Positions 8,459 through 17,222 of a stretch of DNA of 39,531 bases are shown here, piece after piece. Source of the stretch: DAOTTX01 sp034437515 (GTDB lineage: Bacteria; Chloroflexota; Anaerolineae; Aggregatilineales; Phototrophicaceae). The position numbers and the translations under genes were made by a program. The notes under the pieces were generated by a model that searched no databases, was not told where the DNA came from, and saw nothing but the letters and a program-made list of their open reading frames with translations. Numbering within the stretch: position 1 is the stretch's first letter; each line of letters begins with the position of its first letter. The DNA is taken from assembly GCA_034437515.1 (NCBI GenBank), contig DAOTTX010000527.1:1-39531 (forward strand), given 5' to 3'.

Positions 8459-8643
8459 TGAATTTGTCTCCTCACTTCGCTTACTTATAGCATCAGGAAT
8501 TCAAATGAACTCGAGGTGAACAGACCACCATCAACCCATAAGATCTAAATAAAAACTAAATCAGGGTAATGTGATTTCAACTGGAACCACCGGCGTTGAG
8601 AGATTGTCTTATGAGGTATTGGCTATCATGAGGAGTAATAACG

Positions 8644-9030
8644 ATGCGATGGTTCCTGATTTTTTGTTTATTGTTGAGCGCGTGCAGTGCTACACCCGAA
8701 GAGATCGGTCATATTAGCTCTCTAATGCCAAATCAATACGGGATCGTAGAATTTACCGCCGGGGATACCGTGCCGCTTTCCTGGATATGCCCTGACGAAG
8801 CAACAGAGCGTGTCGTGTTCACTTTCTTTGGCGAAGAGGGCAACCCTATCGTATTGGGAGAGACAACGGAGCTGCGATTCTATACCAAGTGCTTCCGAGA
8901 TGCTGCTTCCCTGCGTGTGACCGTACCCATGCAACCGGCAGAAGGTTATATTCAAGGGATCGGCTATCGTGGTGGGCGGGTCACCAGTTACTCACGACCG
9001 CTGTCAGTGAAGATTAGTCCCGCACCGTGA
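8644..9030 (+). CDS. Small lipoprotein of unknown function
   Basis: This 128-residue protein begins with a short hydrophobic stretch ending in the lipobox LSAC (Cys16), so it is a predicted lipoprotein anchored on the outer face of the membrane. The mature part is largely beta-rich (VEFTAGDTVPLSWICPD, SLRVTVPMQP), compatible with one Ig-like or beta-sandwich domain. A possible disulphide could join the two internal cysteines, in WICPDE and YTKCFRD. ATG 8644 follows GAGGAG. It stands alone between the divergent DUF6882 gene and a transposase relic. I do not recognise the family. Confidence 0.75.
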   Translation: MRWFLIFCLLLSACSATPEEIGHISSLMPNQYGIVEFTAGDTVPLSWICPDEATERVVFTFFGEEGNPIVLGETTELRFYTKCFRDAASLRVTVPMQPAEGYIQGIGYRGGRVTSYSRPLSVKISPAP

Positions 9031-9039
9031 ATGCTATGA

Positions 9040-9207
9040 GATGGCGGTGAATACAAGAATACCGTTCGTTGGCAGGTAGAGCAGTTGCACTGCGAATTGA
9101 AGCAATTGACCTGCATCGAGAAGTGTCAGTGCCGTAAACAGTGCCCACAACGCAATCATATTGCCTGTTGTTATCAGGCTTGGTTAGCGATAAAAACCAA
9201 AGCGTGA
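9040..9207 (+). pseudogene. Transposase C-terminal relic (IS701/IS4-like)
   Basis: In one frame these bases read EYKNTVRWQVEQLHCELKQ, then LTCIEKCQCRKQCPQRNHI, then ACCYQAWLAIKTKA and a stop. This closely follows the C-terminal block of DDE transposases of the IS701/IS4 type (RW-IE-HRELKQ-TG-EKCQCRK-QRNHI-C). The frame is closed by a TGA at 9037-9039, so only about 55 codons survive and the catalytic core is absent. It is a decayed insertion between the lipoprotein gene and metG. The following bases 9208-9392 show no gene that I can support; a TATAGT (9332-9337) may be the metG -10 element. Confidence 0.75.
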
Positions 9208-9392
9208 TGAGGTCGGTAAAACGCTTTATGCTTTAGTCCGGCCAGCATAACCGATTTAATCTCAGCACGGCACCGATATCTTCCCAGGCTGTTGAAGACG
9301 GTTGTTTGTTTTCCTGCATCAATTGACCTGTTATAGTGGATGCGACTGATCCATACCAAAAAGCGTTATCAATTCACGAAGGACGAATACGC

Positions 9393-11234
9393 ATGACCAA
9401 CGAACCAAAATACATCCACGTCTCGGTGGCGTGGCCTTATGCCAACGGTGACTTGCATGTCGGGCATCTGGCGGGGGCATACCTCCCGGCGGATATTTTC
9501 GCCCGCTATCACCGGCTCATCGGCAATCGTGTGCTGATGGTTTCCGGGAGTGACAGTCATGGTACCCCGATCTCGCTGGAAGCGGATAAGCGCGGCACGA
9601 CTCCGCGTGCGGTATTTGAGCACTATCACGAGCGTTTTTTGCTCACCCAGCAGAAGATCGGCATCAGCTATGACCTGTTCACGCACACCGACACCGAGAA
9701 TCACCACAAGATCGCGCAGGATATTTTCCTCAAACTGTTGGAGCGCGGTTATCTCTATAAAGAGCGCCAGAAACTGCTCTACAGCGAAAAGGAAGGGCGC
9801 TTCTTGCCGGATCGCTACGTCGAGGGGACATGTTACATCTGTGGCTACGAGAGCGCCCGTGGTGACCAGTGCGACAACTGCGGCAACCTGATCAACGCGA
9901 CGGAGTTGATCGACCCGCATAACCGCGCCAACCCTGACGACAAACTCACCGTGCGCGAGAGCGAGCATTACTTCCTCGACCTCAGCAAGACCTCCGACGA
10001 CCTGCTCAAATATCTGGAAGAACAGCAGGAACACTGGCGACCGAACGTGGTCAGCTTTACGCGCAATCTGATTAAGAAAGGCGTCGAAGACGGGTTGCGC
10101 GGACGCGCCTACACCCGTGACCTCGATTGGGGGGTGCAGGTGCCGCTGGAAGGCTGGGACGACAAGCGCATCTATGTATGGTTCGAGGCCGTTAATGGTT
10201 ACTTCACCGCCAGCGTGGAGTGGGCCAACAATCAAGGCAAAGCCGCCGCCTGGAAAGACTGGTGGTACAACGAACAGGCCGAGATTTATAACTTCATCGG
10301 TAAGGATAACATCCCGTTCCACACGATGATCTGGCCGGCTGAGTTAATGGGCATCGACGGCCTCTATAACGAGGCGAGGGATCCCGACCCAAGCGAGACA
10401 AACTTACAACTGCCCCACGATGTCCCCGCCAATGAGTTTATGAACATCGAGGGCAAGCAGTTCTCCAAGAGCCGCAACTGGGCGATCTGGCTACCGGACA
10501 TCCTCGACCGCTATCAGGCGGACGCGGTGCGTTACTACGTGGCGCGGAGCTTCCCGGAAAGCGCGGATACCGATTTCAGTTGGGAGGGCTTCCTCACCCG
10601 TGTGAACAACGAGCTGGTGGCGGCGTGGGGCAATCTGGTCAACCGGATGCTCGGCTTTGCCTATAAGCGGTTCGACGGTGTGGTGCCGGAACCGGGTGAA
10701 CTCACCGCCGAGGACAAGGCCATGTTAGCAGCGGTCGAAGCGGGGTTCGATGAGATCGGCGGGTTGATCGAACGGGTGCGCCTTAAAGAGGGGTTGGAAC
10801 GAGCGATGATGCTGGTCAAGGACGCCAACGCTTATCTTGACCGGCGCGAACCCTGGAAGACGATCAAACAGGACAAGGACGACGCGGCAAAGGCGGTCTA
10901 TACCATCCTACGGGTGATCGACAATCTGGCGGTGATCCTCGCGCCCTACCTGCCGTTTAGCAGCCAGCAAGTGCTGGACTACCTCGGCTATGATGAGCGG
11001 CTGTTCGGTGATCTGGACATCGTGACCTACAGTGAGACCGAACGCGATCATAAGGCGCTGGTCTACGATGGCAGCAAGGCCAGCGGCACCTGGACGGTAC
11101 GAGAACTCCCAGCGGGGCAGGCACTACGCAAGCCGTCGCCGCTGTTCACCAAGCTAGAACCGGAGATCGTCGAGCAAGAGCGCGAGTATCTCGGTCAACC
11201 GCGTGATGAGCAGCCTATCGCGGTGAAGGAATAA
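9393..11234 (+). CDS. metG: Methionyl-tRNA synthetase
   Basis: This cytoplasmic class I synthetase charges tRNA-Met with methionine. The HIGH motif appears as HVGH at residues 22-25 and the KMSKS loop as KQFSKS at about 355-360. A four-cysteine zinc knuckle is present at C147, C150, C160 and C163. The anticodon-binding helical domain covers roughly residues 400-560. The 613-residue protein ends without the C-terminal EMAP/Trbp111-like tRNA-binding domain found in longer bacterial MetG, which is a known variant. ATG 9393 is chosen because GAAGGA (9378-9383) precedes it; the longer frame from 9336 has no conserved residues. Its neighbours are unrelated. Confidence 0.95.
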   Translation: MTNEPKYIHVSVAWPYANGDLHVGHLAGAYLPADIFARYHRLIGNRVLMVSGSDSHGTPISLEADKRGTTPRAVFEHYHERFLLTQQKIGISYDLFTHTDTENHHKIAQDIFLKLLERGYLYKERQKLLYSEKEGRFLPDRYVEGTCYICGYESARGDQCDNCGNLINATELIDPHNRANPDDKLTVRESEHYFLDLSKTSDDLLKYLEEQQEHWRPNVVSFTRNLIKKGVEDGLRGRAYTRDLDWGVQVPLEGWDDKRIYVWFEAVNGYFTASVEWANNQGKAAAWKDWWYNEQAEIYNFIGKDNIPFHTMIWPAELMGIDGLYNEARDPDPSETNLQLPHDVPANEFMNIEGKQFSKSRNWAIWLPDILDRYQADAVRYYVARSFPESADTDFSWEGFLTRVNNELVAAWGNLVNRMLGFAYKRFDGVVPEPGELTAEDKAMLAAVEAGFDEIGGLIERVRLKEGLERAMMLVKDANAYLDRREPWKTIKQDKDDAAKAVYTILRVIDNLAVILAPYLPFSSQQVLDYLGYDERLFGDLDIVTYSETERDHKALVYDGSKASGTWTVRELPAGQALRKPSPLFTKLEPEIVEQEREYLGQPRDEQPIAVKE

Positions 11235-11326
11235 CACACGTGACTGTTGGCATGTGCGATGGTGGCGGGGCGCTTTGAACCAGCAACGGGCGGCTACCAG
11301 TACACTGACAAAGTTAACTTGACACC

Positions 11327-11360
11327 TTGTAGGGGAGCACCTGTGTGTGCTCCCCTACAA
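11327..11360. repeat. Palindromic repeat between convergent genes (copy A)
   Basis: TTGTAGGGGAGCAC (11327-11340) pairs perfectly with GTGCTCCCCTACAA (11347-11360), giving a 14-bp stem with a CTGTGT loop. It lies between the convergent metG and TPR-protein genes and could end both transcripts. The core resembles the palindrome at 33442-33463 (read on the minus strand), with covarying arm bases, so it probably belongs to a dispersed repeat family. Confidence 0.7.
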
Positions 11361-11384
11361 AATTCATTCTCATCTTACGAGCGA

Positions 11385-12722
11385 CTAACCCTGCGTGGTC
11401 TCGACCGCTTCCTGCGGGTCGGCGGGGATGTCACCGCGCTCGATGCGCCGACGTTCGACGATCTCCGACACCGGCTCGATGTTTTCTCGCGCTTCCTGGG
11501 TGCCGAGGATGTCCATCAACCGGGCGAGCGTGTCATCGAGGGCTTGCAGGGTATAGGGCGAGTCAATCGGCGCGACGTTGAGCGCCGTTTCCAGCACATC
11601 GTAGGTCTCTTTGATTTTGCCCTGCGCCAGCCGCGCGGTGATGAGGTCGGTATAGGCCCAGTAATTATCCACATCGGCCTGGACTTCACCATACGCCAGC
11701 TTTTCGACCGTCGCATAGGTGTGGACCATATCGTCAATCTGTCCCTTTTGTCCATAGAGGAGTGCTAGATTGCTGAACGCATACGATGACCGTGGCATCG
11801 CATCCGCGCATTTGCGATAAGCGCAGATCGCCTGGTCGATTTGCCCACGTCGCCGGTAAAGCCCACCCAGCGACCCCCACCAGGACTCGCCGTCCTCGTC
11901 GATCAATTTGGGGAAGGCTTTAAGCGCCTTGAGGAAGTTTTCTTCGGCGCGGTTGTACATCAGGTCGCGTTCGATACCCGCTTCGAGCTTATCGCCCTTG
12001 CGCCGGTAGGTGTAACCGAGAGCGGCCTGGGCGGGCATAAAGTCGGAGTCAAGATCAAGTGACTGCCTGAGCCGTTCTTCCGCCTCATCAAAGCGATCAC
12101 TATGCACATACACGTACCCCATACGATAATGTGTGATCGGGTTGCGGTCGTCGAGTTCGAGCGCCCGTTGGTAGGTATCCAGCGCCCCCTGGTAGTCCTG
12201 TGCGCGATACTGCCGTTCACCGAGTTGTAATAACGCCAGCGCCAACGATGCACTCGCGGAAGCCTCCCGCTGCTGCCGGGCGGTTTCGCGCAGTTCACTG
12301 TTGAGCCGGTCGAGTTCGACGTTACGCTCGGCGATCTCCTCCTCAAATTTTTCGCGGGCTTCGCGTAGTTCGTACTCCGCGTTTTGCAGGCGATTGAACC
12401 CGAAAACTGCCGCCGCAATCGCCAGTACCGGGACGACGATGCCGACCACCCCGGACATCGCCTCAAACAAACCGAATAGGTCACTCGCATAGCCAACCGC
12501 GTTCTCGGCATCTGCCAACGTCTCTTCTGCTTCCAGCAGCGCGGCTTCGGCACGATCAGCGGCGGTTTCGGCACGCAAGGCGGCATCAGCGGCATCAGTG
12601 ATGAGGGGTTGCTCGGTGGGTGGCGACGGGTCATCCTGCGCGGCGAGTGGCAGCGCGGCAGCAATGAAGATCAAAAACAGTGGAACGATTGTGATAAAGC
12701 GCGTCAAGATTGACTCCCTCAC
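11385..12722 (-). CDS. Membrane-anchored coiled-coil TPR protein
   Basis: This 445-residue protein starts with a signal-like hydrophobic segment (about 8-28) followed by an Ala/Glu-rich helix (about 40-75). A strong membrane segment lies at about 88-112 (SGVVGIVVPVLAIAAAVFGF region), followed by a coiled coil (113-150). About six tetratricopeptide repeats follow, from 155 to 410, such as GALDTYQRALELDDRNP and EAEERLRQSLDLDSD. The likely topology puts the TPR domain in the cytoplasm. Its start overlaps the stop of the SLOG gene by 4 bp, so the two are co-translated and probably work together. TPRs usually bind protein partners. No enzymatic motif is present. The exact role is unknown. Confidence 0.88.
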   Translation of the reverse strand: MRESILTRFITIVPLFLIFIAAALPLAAQDDPSPPTEQPLITDAADAALRAETAADRAEAALLEAEETLADAENAVGYASDLFGLFEAMSGVVGIVVPVLAIAAAVFGFNRLQNAEYELREAREKFEEEIAERNVELDRLNSELRETARQQREASASASLALALLQLGERQYRAQDYQGALDTYQRALELDDRNPITHYRMGYVYVHSDRFDEAEERLRQSLDLDSDFMPAQAALGYTYRRKGDKLEAGIERDLMYNRAEENFLKALKAFPKLIDEDGESWWGSLGGLYRRRGQIDQAICAYRKCADAMPRSSYAFSNLALLYGQKGQIDDMVHTYATVEKLAYGEVQADVDNYWAYTDLITARLAQGKIKETYDVLETALNVAPIDSPYTLQALDDTLARLMDILGTQEARENIEPVSEIVERRRIERGDIPADPQEAVETTQG

Positions 12723-13483
12723 TTGAATTTTTCTTGTAATTTTGCCCGGATAGCTTCAGGGCCATCCGCCGTACCGACCAGTTCAATATCACCGCCCTTG
12801 AGGATGGCTTGCAACAATGCCTGGTTGGAGTTGCCTTTACGAACGGCGGTTGAGATGTCATCGGCGGCGCGTCCACTGCCCTCTAACACGATGATAGACA
12901 TCTTGCGTTGTGTGTTCGTCGCCAGATAGATCTCTTTCAAAGCGATAGCACCGCCGTTGATGAGCAGGCCGATAGCAGGCCGCCGCCCATACCCGGAAAG
13001 CTGATTGGTCAGGCCGACAATTGTCTTGGATTCGTCACCCCATTCTTCGCCATCAACCAGCACAAAGTGTGAATGACTGTCCTCCAAAAATGCTTCCTCG
13101 TTCGAGTTTTTATAGCCGGGGTAAGAAATCTTACCCAGAGGGGACACCCCAATCAGCGGAAACCCGAGATCAAACCGGCGACGTACATCACCGAGCATCT
13201 GCATGATACCGGACTCAGTGCCACCATCCACGATGACCGCGTTACATTCGACCGCATAACGGCAAACTTCCTCGATCATGCGTGTTGCGATGGCCTTATC
13301 TTCCTCAGACATGCCACCCGCTCCCCCGCTAACGAAGATTACAGGCGAATAATGCATAAATCCTAATGCCCGTAAGGCGGCCCCGGTTTGTCTTTCGCCG
13401 GCGATGCGGACGGCACGGGCGATGTTCCCATTGTCGAATCGCATGTTGAAACGTTGATTGTGTGTAGGTAAGCTACTGGTCAT
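12719..13483 (-). CDS. Prokaryotic TRPM-type SLOG domain protein (LSDAT)
   Basis: This 254-residue cytoplasmic protein matches the LSDAT_prok/TRPM-type SLOG family, a Rossmann-like nucleotide-sensing or nucleotide-processing domain. Visible motifs are VSGGAGGMSEED near residue 52, DGGTESGIMQML near 85, GVSPLGKISYPG near 112, the LEDSHSHFVLVDGEEWGDES block near 135, and LEGSGRAADDI near 205. These Gly-rich loops are the ligand-binding parts of SLOG proteins. The stop overlaps the start of the membrane TPR gene, giving a tight two-gene operon. ATG 13483 is used; ATG 13444 is an alternative, since neither has a clear ribosome binding site. Only 40 bases separate it from the divergent mutY. A sensor role is family inference. 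Confidence 0.8.
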   Translation of the reverse strand: MTSSLPTHNQRFNMRFDNGNIARAVRIAGERQTGAALRALGFMHYSPVIFVSGGAGGMSEEDKAIATRMIEEVCRYAVECNAVIVDGGTESGIMQMLGDVRRRFDLGFPLIGVSPLGKISYPGYKNSNEEAFLEDSHSHFVLVDGEEWGDESKTIVGLTNQLSGYGRRPAIGLLINGGAIALKEIYLATNTQRKMSIIVLEGSGRAADDISTAVRKGNSNQALLQAILKGGDIELVGTADGPEAIRAKLQEKFK

Positions 13484-13523
13484 GATTTTCTATCCATAAA
13501 CTAAACGCCGGGAGGCGACGGCA

Positions 13524-14606
13524 ATGCCCAACGATTTCTCTGCGAAATTGATGACATGGTATGACCGAACGGCGGCACAGCTCCCCTGGCGCACCGATGA
13601 CCCCAACCCCTACCATGTGTGGCTGTCGGAGGTCATGCTCCAGCAGACACAAGTGAATACCGTCCGAGACTATTATATACGGTTTTTAGCTTCTTATCCC
13701 TCAATTCATGACTTAGCGGCGGTCCCACTGGATAATGTCCTGAAATTGTGGGAGGGTTTAGGCTATTATAGTCGCGCTCGAAATTTACACAAAACCGCGC
13801 AGATCGTCGCCAGGGAGATGAACGGCAAATTCCCCGAAACGGTCGAAGGATTAATGGCGCTCCCCGGCATCGGACGTTATACCGCCGGGGCGATTGCCAG
13901 CATCGCGTTTGGGGCGACCGCGCCCATCCTGGATGGCAACGTCATCCGTGTGTATGCGCGACTGACCGACCTCACCGACGATGTCACGAAACCCGGCACG
14001 CAAAACGACCTATGGACGCTCGCCGAGGCCTGGTTGCCGGATGAACGTCCCGGTGATTATAACCAGGCCGTGATGGATCTGGGACGGATGATCTGTAAGC
14101 CACGCAAGCCGCTGTGTGACGAGTGTCCCATCCGGGCGTATTGTGCGGCCTATGCCAACGGCACACAGCACGACCGCCCGGTCAAGACGAAAAAGAAACC
14201 TGTGCCACACTACGATGTCGCCGCCGGGATCATCCGTGATGAGGCCGGACGCATCCTGATCGCACAGCGCCCGCTGGAAAGTCTGCTGGGTGGCCTGTGG
14301 GAGTTCCCCGGCGGGAAGCAAGAAGCAGACGAAGATTTACCGCAGACGCTCCAACGTGAACTCCGTGAAGAACTCGGCATCGAGGTCGAGGTCGGTCGCT
14401 TGTTTGTGGCGGTCAAACACGGGTTTACGCATTTCAAGATCACACTACACGCTTACGAATGTCGTCATACCGGCGGGGAGCCGCAGGCGCTCCAGGTGCG
14501 CGACTTCGTGTGGATCACCGAGGATAGGTTCGACGACTACAGCTTCGGCAAAGCAGACCGAATGGTGATTGAGGCATTAGAAAAACGGCGGGGAATGCTG
14601 TTTTAG
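13524..14606 (+). CDS. mutY: A/G-specific adenine DNA glycosylase
   Basis: This 360-residue DNA repair enzyme removes adenine mispaired with 8-oxoguanine. The HhH-GPD domain covers roughly residues 25-210, with KLWEGLGYYSRARN (catalytic Glu region), the hairpin LPGIGRYTAGAI, and the Asp-containing PILDGNVIRV. The [4Fe-4S] cluster ligands are C191, C198, C201 and C207 in the standard C-x6-C-x2-C-x5-C spacing. A C-terminal NUDIX-like domain (about 225-355) has GLWEFPGGKQE and REELGIEVEVG, which recognises 8-oxoG. Length is normal. GGAGG just upstream supports ATG 13524. It is divergent from the SLOG gene. Confidence 0.95.
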   Translation: MPNDFSAKLMTWYDRTAAQLPWRTDDPNPYHVWLSEVMLQQTQVNTVRDYYIRFLASYPSIHDLAAVPLDNVLKLWEGLGYYSRARNLHKTAQIVAREMNGKFPETVEGLMALPGIGRYTAGAIASIAFGATAPILDGNVIRVYARLTDLTDDVTKPGTQNDLWTLAEAWLPDERPGDYNQAVMDLGRMICKPRKPLCDECPIRAYCAAYANGTQHDRPVKTKKKPVPHYDVAAGIIRDEAGRILIAQRPLESLLGGLWEFPGGKQEADEDLPQTLQRELREELGIEVEVGRLFVAVKHGFTHFKITLHAYECRHTGGEPQALQVRDFVWITEDRFDDYSFGKADRMVIEALEKRRGMLF

Positions 14607-14677
14607 TAGAACTTCTCGCTTGAAGGAACGGCTACGATTGCATAGGATGATAGGCTGTATCCGAAAAGGAACTAGGC

Positions 14678-16204
14678 ATGATGGAGCAAAGCGAGTTCAC
14701 ATACACATCAGATAATACGTTGGTGACGGATGTCTTCGCACCGCTGGAGCGCCGCGAGTTGTTCTGGGTGGGCGTGGTGCTGGTATTGTTCGTCAGCTTG
14801 CTACTGCGCCTGTGGAATCTCGGTGAGGCCGCGTTCTGGACGGATGAAATGTACACCGAATTCCGCGCCGTTGCCCCGCTGACGGACGCACTACAATCTA
14901 TGTGGACGGCGGGCAATCAAGGGCCACTGTATTACATATTGCTGCGTCCACTGCCCGACCACACCGAATTCTGGTTGCGCTTGCCGTCGGCTTTGCTGGG
15001 GGTGGCTGGTGTCGGCGCGATGATCTGGTCGGCGATGAACCTTTATGGGCGGCGTGATCTGGCGTTGTGGGTAGGGGTGCTGCTGGCGGTCAGCCCGTTC
15101 CATGTGATGCTTTCACGCAATGCGCGGGCCTACCCGCTGCTATTTGTCTTGTGCCTGCTGGCGTCCTATTATTTTCTGCTACTGCTGCGTGGTGAACGCA
15201 ACCGCAAGCATTGGCTGGCGTTCACCGGGACGAGTATGCTGGCTTACCTCACCCATTATTCCGCTGGCGGGTTGGGTGTCGCGCAGTTGGCAATTCTGGC
15301 GATTTATCATCGTAAAGACTTCGGCCTGCTCAAACGTTGGGTGGGGGCACAGGTCATCGCGGTGACGCCGTTCCTGTTGTGGATGTTGGCGCTGCTGTGG
15401 AACTTCGAATCGACATATGCCAGTGGGTTCATCTCGCCCTCGTTGACGGCGGTGCCGGTCAGCATGTGGAACCTCATCATCGGCTATGACGGTGTTTTCT
15501 TCCCCTATTTGTTACCGGGGATGCTTGTGGTGGTGGTGGGGCTGGTCAGCGCCACGTATTTTGCCGTGCGCAACGCTGACCGCAACGACCTGTACTGGGT
15601 GCTGTTGGTGCTGCTCTCCCTGGTGACGGTGGTGGTGGTCGCGCTTTACATCACCCCGGCCTATCAAGACCGTTATTTTACGCTGCTCGTCCCGGCGATG
15701 TTCTTTTTGCTGGTGCGCGGGTTGTATCACCTGCCGGTGAATGTACGCACATTCGCGCTGGCAGTGATCTTGTTCACCTGCACATACAACACGCTGTTGC
15801 TGTTCACCAGTGGCGACTATGAGCGTACCGAATGGGATACCGTGACCGAATATGTCGAGGAGGCCAACCGACCGGGAGACGCGCTCGTCTTTGAAGAGGA
15901 TATTGAGTATCAGGTGTTTGAACACTACTTCGACGACGACCCGGCGGAACTACGGCAACGGGTCTTTCTGGAAGAAACACCGAACACCGCCTCGTTGGAG
16001 GCTGATGCCCGGCGCATCTGGGTGATCTATCGTAACCCGATTGAGGATTTTCACCGGCAGGGCGCGATGCCGGAATTTGACCCCTTTGAAGAGAGCGTCT
16101 TATTGATGGACGATTGGCTCAATGCTCGGCGAGATCAAATCATATGGATGCGCGAGTTTCGCGGTGTGACGGTGTTGCTGCTCGACCCCAATGCAAACGA
16201 ATGA
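14678..16204 (+). CDS. GT-C glycosyltransferase, GT39/ArnT-like membrane protein
   Basis: This 508-residue polytopic membrane protein has about 10-12 hydrophobic segments and a soluble C-terminal part from about residue 385. The segment LRLWNLGEAAFWTDEMYT near residue 50 contains the acidic pair of PMT/ArnT-type GT-C enzymes in the first external loop. It is followed by GNQGPLYYILLRPL and FWLRLPSALLGVAG, both typical of the PMT_2 family. Such enzymes transfer sugars from lipid carriers to proteins or lipids on the outer face. ATG 14678 is preceded by AAAGGAAC. The donor and acceptor cannot be deduced. No polysaccharide cluster surrounds it, so it seems a stand-alone gene. Confidence 0.88.
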   Translation: MMEQSEFTYTSDNTLVTDVFAPLERRELFWVGVVLVLFVSLLLRLWNLGEAAFWTDEMYTEFRAVAPLTDALQSMWTAGNQGPLYYILLRPLPDHTEFWLRLPSALLGVAGVGAMIWSAMNLYGRRDLALWVGVLLAVSPFHVMLSRNARAYPLLFVLCLLASYYFLLLLRGERNRKHWLAFTGTSMLAYLTHYSAGGLGVAQLAILAIYHRKDFGLLKRWVGAQVIAVTPFLLWMLALLWNFESTYASGFISPSLTAVPVSMWNLIIGYDGVFFPYLLPGMLVVVVGLVSATYFAVRNADRNDLYWVLLVLLSLVTVVVVALYITPAYQDRYFTLLVPAMFFLLVRGLYHLPVNVRTFALAVILFTCTYNTLLLFTSGDYERTEWDTVTEYVEEANRPGDALVFEEDIEYQVFEHYFDDDPAELRQRVFLEETPNTASLEADARRIWVIYRNPIEDFHRQGAMPEFDPFEESVLLMDDWLNARRDQIIWMREFRGVTVLLLDPNANE

Positions 16205-16211
16205 AAATATT

Positions 16212-16541
16212 TTAGGCCGTGCCTGCATAGGCGACATCGGATGCTTGTTCGCGGGACTGTTTGCGGTTCGCTTTACGCGCTTTCTTTAGGCGAATGCGGT
16301 GTACCATCTTAACGATGAATGGATTGCTGACGAGGGTGACGTGTGTCAACTGCTTCCCAAGCATAATGCCAAACACGTACACATTCACCTGCCGACCGCT
16401 GTAGAGATAGAGTTCCTGTTGGACGGTTTCGATTGTCCAACCCTGTTCAAGTAAGTAGCAGAGTTGGTCGCCGCTGATGTAATCTACATGCGAAACTTCA
16501 CAGTGTCGCATCTGTTCAAGATCAAGTCGAAAATAACGCAT
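16212..16541 (-). CDS. Small protein of unknown function
   Basis: This 109-residue protein is supported by a strong ribosome binding site (TTGGAGGATTAAGAA before the ATG). Residues 15-70 look like a compact alpha/beta domain (YISGDQLCYLLEQGWTIETV, QVNVYVFGIMLGKQL). The C-terminal 35 residues are very basic (HRIRLKKARKANRKQSR), which suggests nucleic acid or membrane-surface contact. There is no signal peptide. It converges on the glycosyltransferase gene with a gap of only 7 bases. I do not recognise a family. The intergenic region upstream also carries the second LacI-type operator. Confidence 0.7.
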   Translation of the reverse strand: MRYFRLDLEQMRHCEVSHVDYISGDQLCYLLEQGWTIETVQQELYLYSGRQVNVYVFGIMLGKQLTHVTLVSNPFIVKMVHRIRLKKARKANRKQSREQASDVAYAGTA

Positions 16542-16662
16542 TTCTTAATCCTCCAACAATTTTTTACTCTAATCCCATCATAAATGATAAATACATGACA
16601 TAGGTCACTGGTTTGTCATAAAGTTAAGCATTTAGATGAGGGTTTCATGAGCTTTAAATGAG

Positions 16663-16674
16663 GTAAACGTTTAC
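16663..16674. promoter_or_regulatory. Second copy of the LacI-type operator
   Basis: GTAAACGTTTAC here is identical over all 12 positions to the operator at 251-262. It lies in the 285-bp intergenic space between a small minus-strand gene and the DUF4864 gene. No consensus promoter is convincing next to it. A palindrome of 12 fixed bases is expected by chance in a window this size only about 0.0024 times, so the repeat is probably functional. Confidence 0.6.
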
Positions 16675-16826
16675 GCAAAATATGTAATAAATAGAGTTGC
16701 AAAAGCAAAAAGCCGCAATTTTTTGGCGCAGCAGTATGAAAAGATTTCCGTTTTGTGAAAAGTCTCATGATGAATGTCGAAATTGCGCTACACTACTTAA
16801 AACAGATTCGATTGAAGGTTCGACCG

Positions 16827-17222
16827 ATGAGCTATCTAAGCGATTTACCCCAACCCCATCCGTTACTCTCCCCACAGGATGTGATTAAAATCCAACTGGA
16901 TGCGTTGCAAAACAATGACCTGACCCGCGACGACGCCGGGATCAAACTGGCGTTCAACTTCGCTTCACCGGATAACCGCGTTTCGACCGGGCCGCTGGAA
17001 CGCTTCATTACCATGTTCAAGAATCCGCTGTATAAGTCGTTGATTGGCTTCGAGCGGGCGGAACTCGGCACGATGCGTTCCAGCGACGGCATCGCACAAC
17101 AATATGTGCAGTTGTACCGTCCACATGGGGAGGTGCGCGGCTATGTATTCACCGTGCGCTTACAAGAAGACGGTTCCTTCGCCGATTGCTGGATGACCGA
17201 GGGCGTCATCCCGGCGAAATGA
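16827..17222 (+). CDS. DUF4864 family protein
   Basis: This 131-residue soluble protein fits DUF4864: SPQDVIKIQLDALQNNDL, then DDAGIKLAFNFASPDNR, then STGPLERFITMF and YKSLIGFERAE in the expected order. The fold is probably a cystatin/NTF2-like alpha+beta domain. The second half reads as beta strands (QQYVQLYRP, GYVFTVRLQEDGSFADCW). ATG 16827 is chosen because GAAGG (16814-16818) precedes it; the frame is open from 16755 but those codons lack conservation. Its stop overlaps the start of the next gene (ATGA), so the two are translationally coupled. Function is not established for the family. Confidence 0.8.
   Translation: MSYLSDLPQPHPLLSPQDVIKIQLDALQNNDLTRDDAGIKLAFNFASPDNRVSTGPLERFITMFKNPLYKSLIGFERAELGTMRSSDGIAQQYVQLYRPHGEVRGYVFTVRLQEDGSFADCWMTEGVIPAK

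Noticed and set aside
9369..10322. Long open frame antisense to metG
   Set aside because: It overlaps a well-supported conserved gene and has no recognisable protein features.
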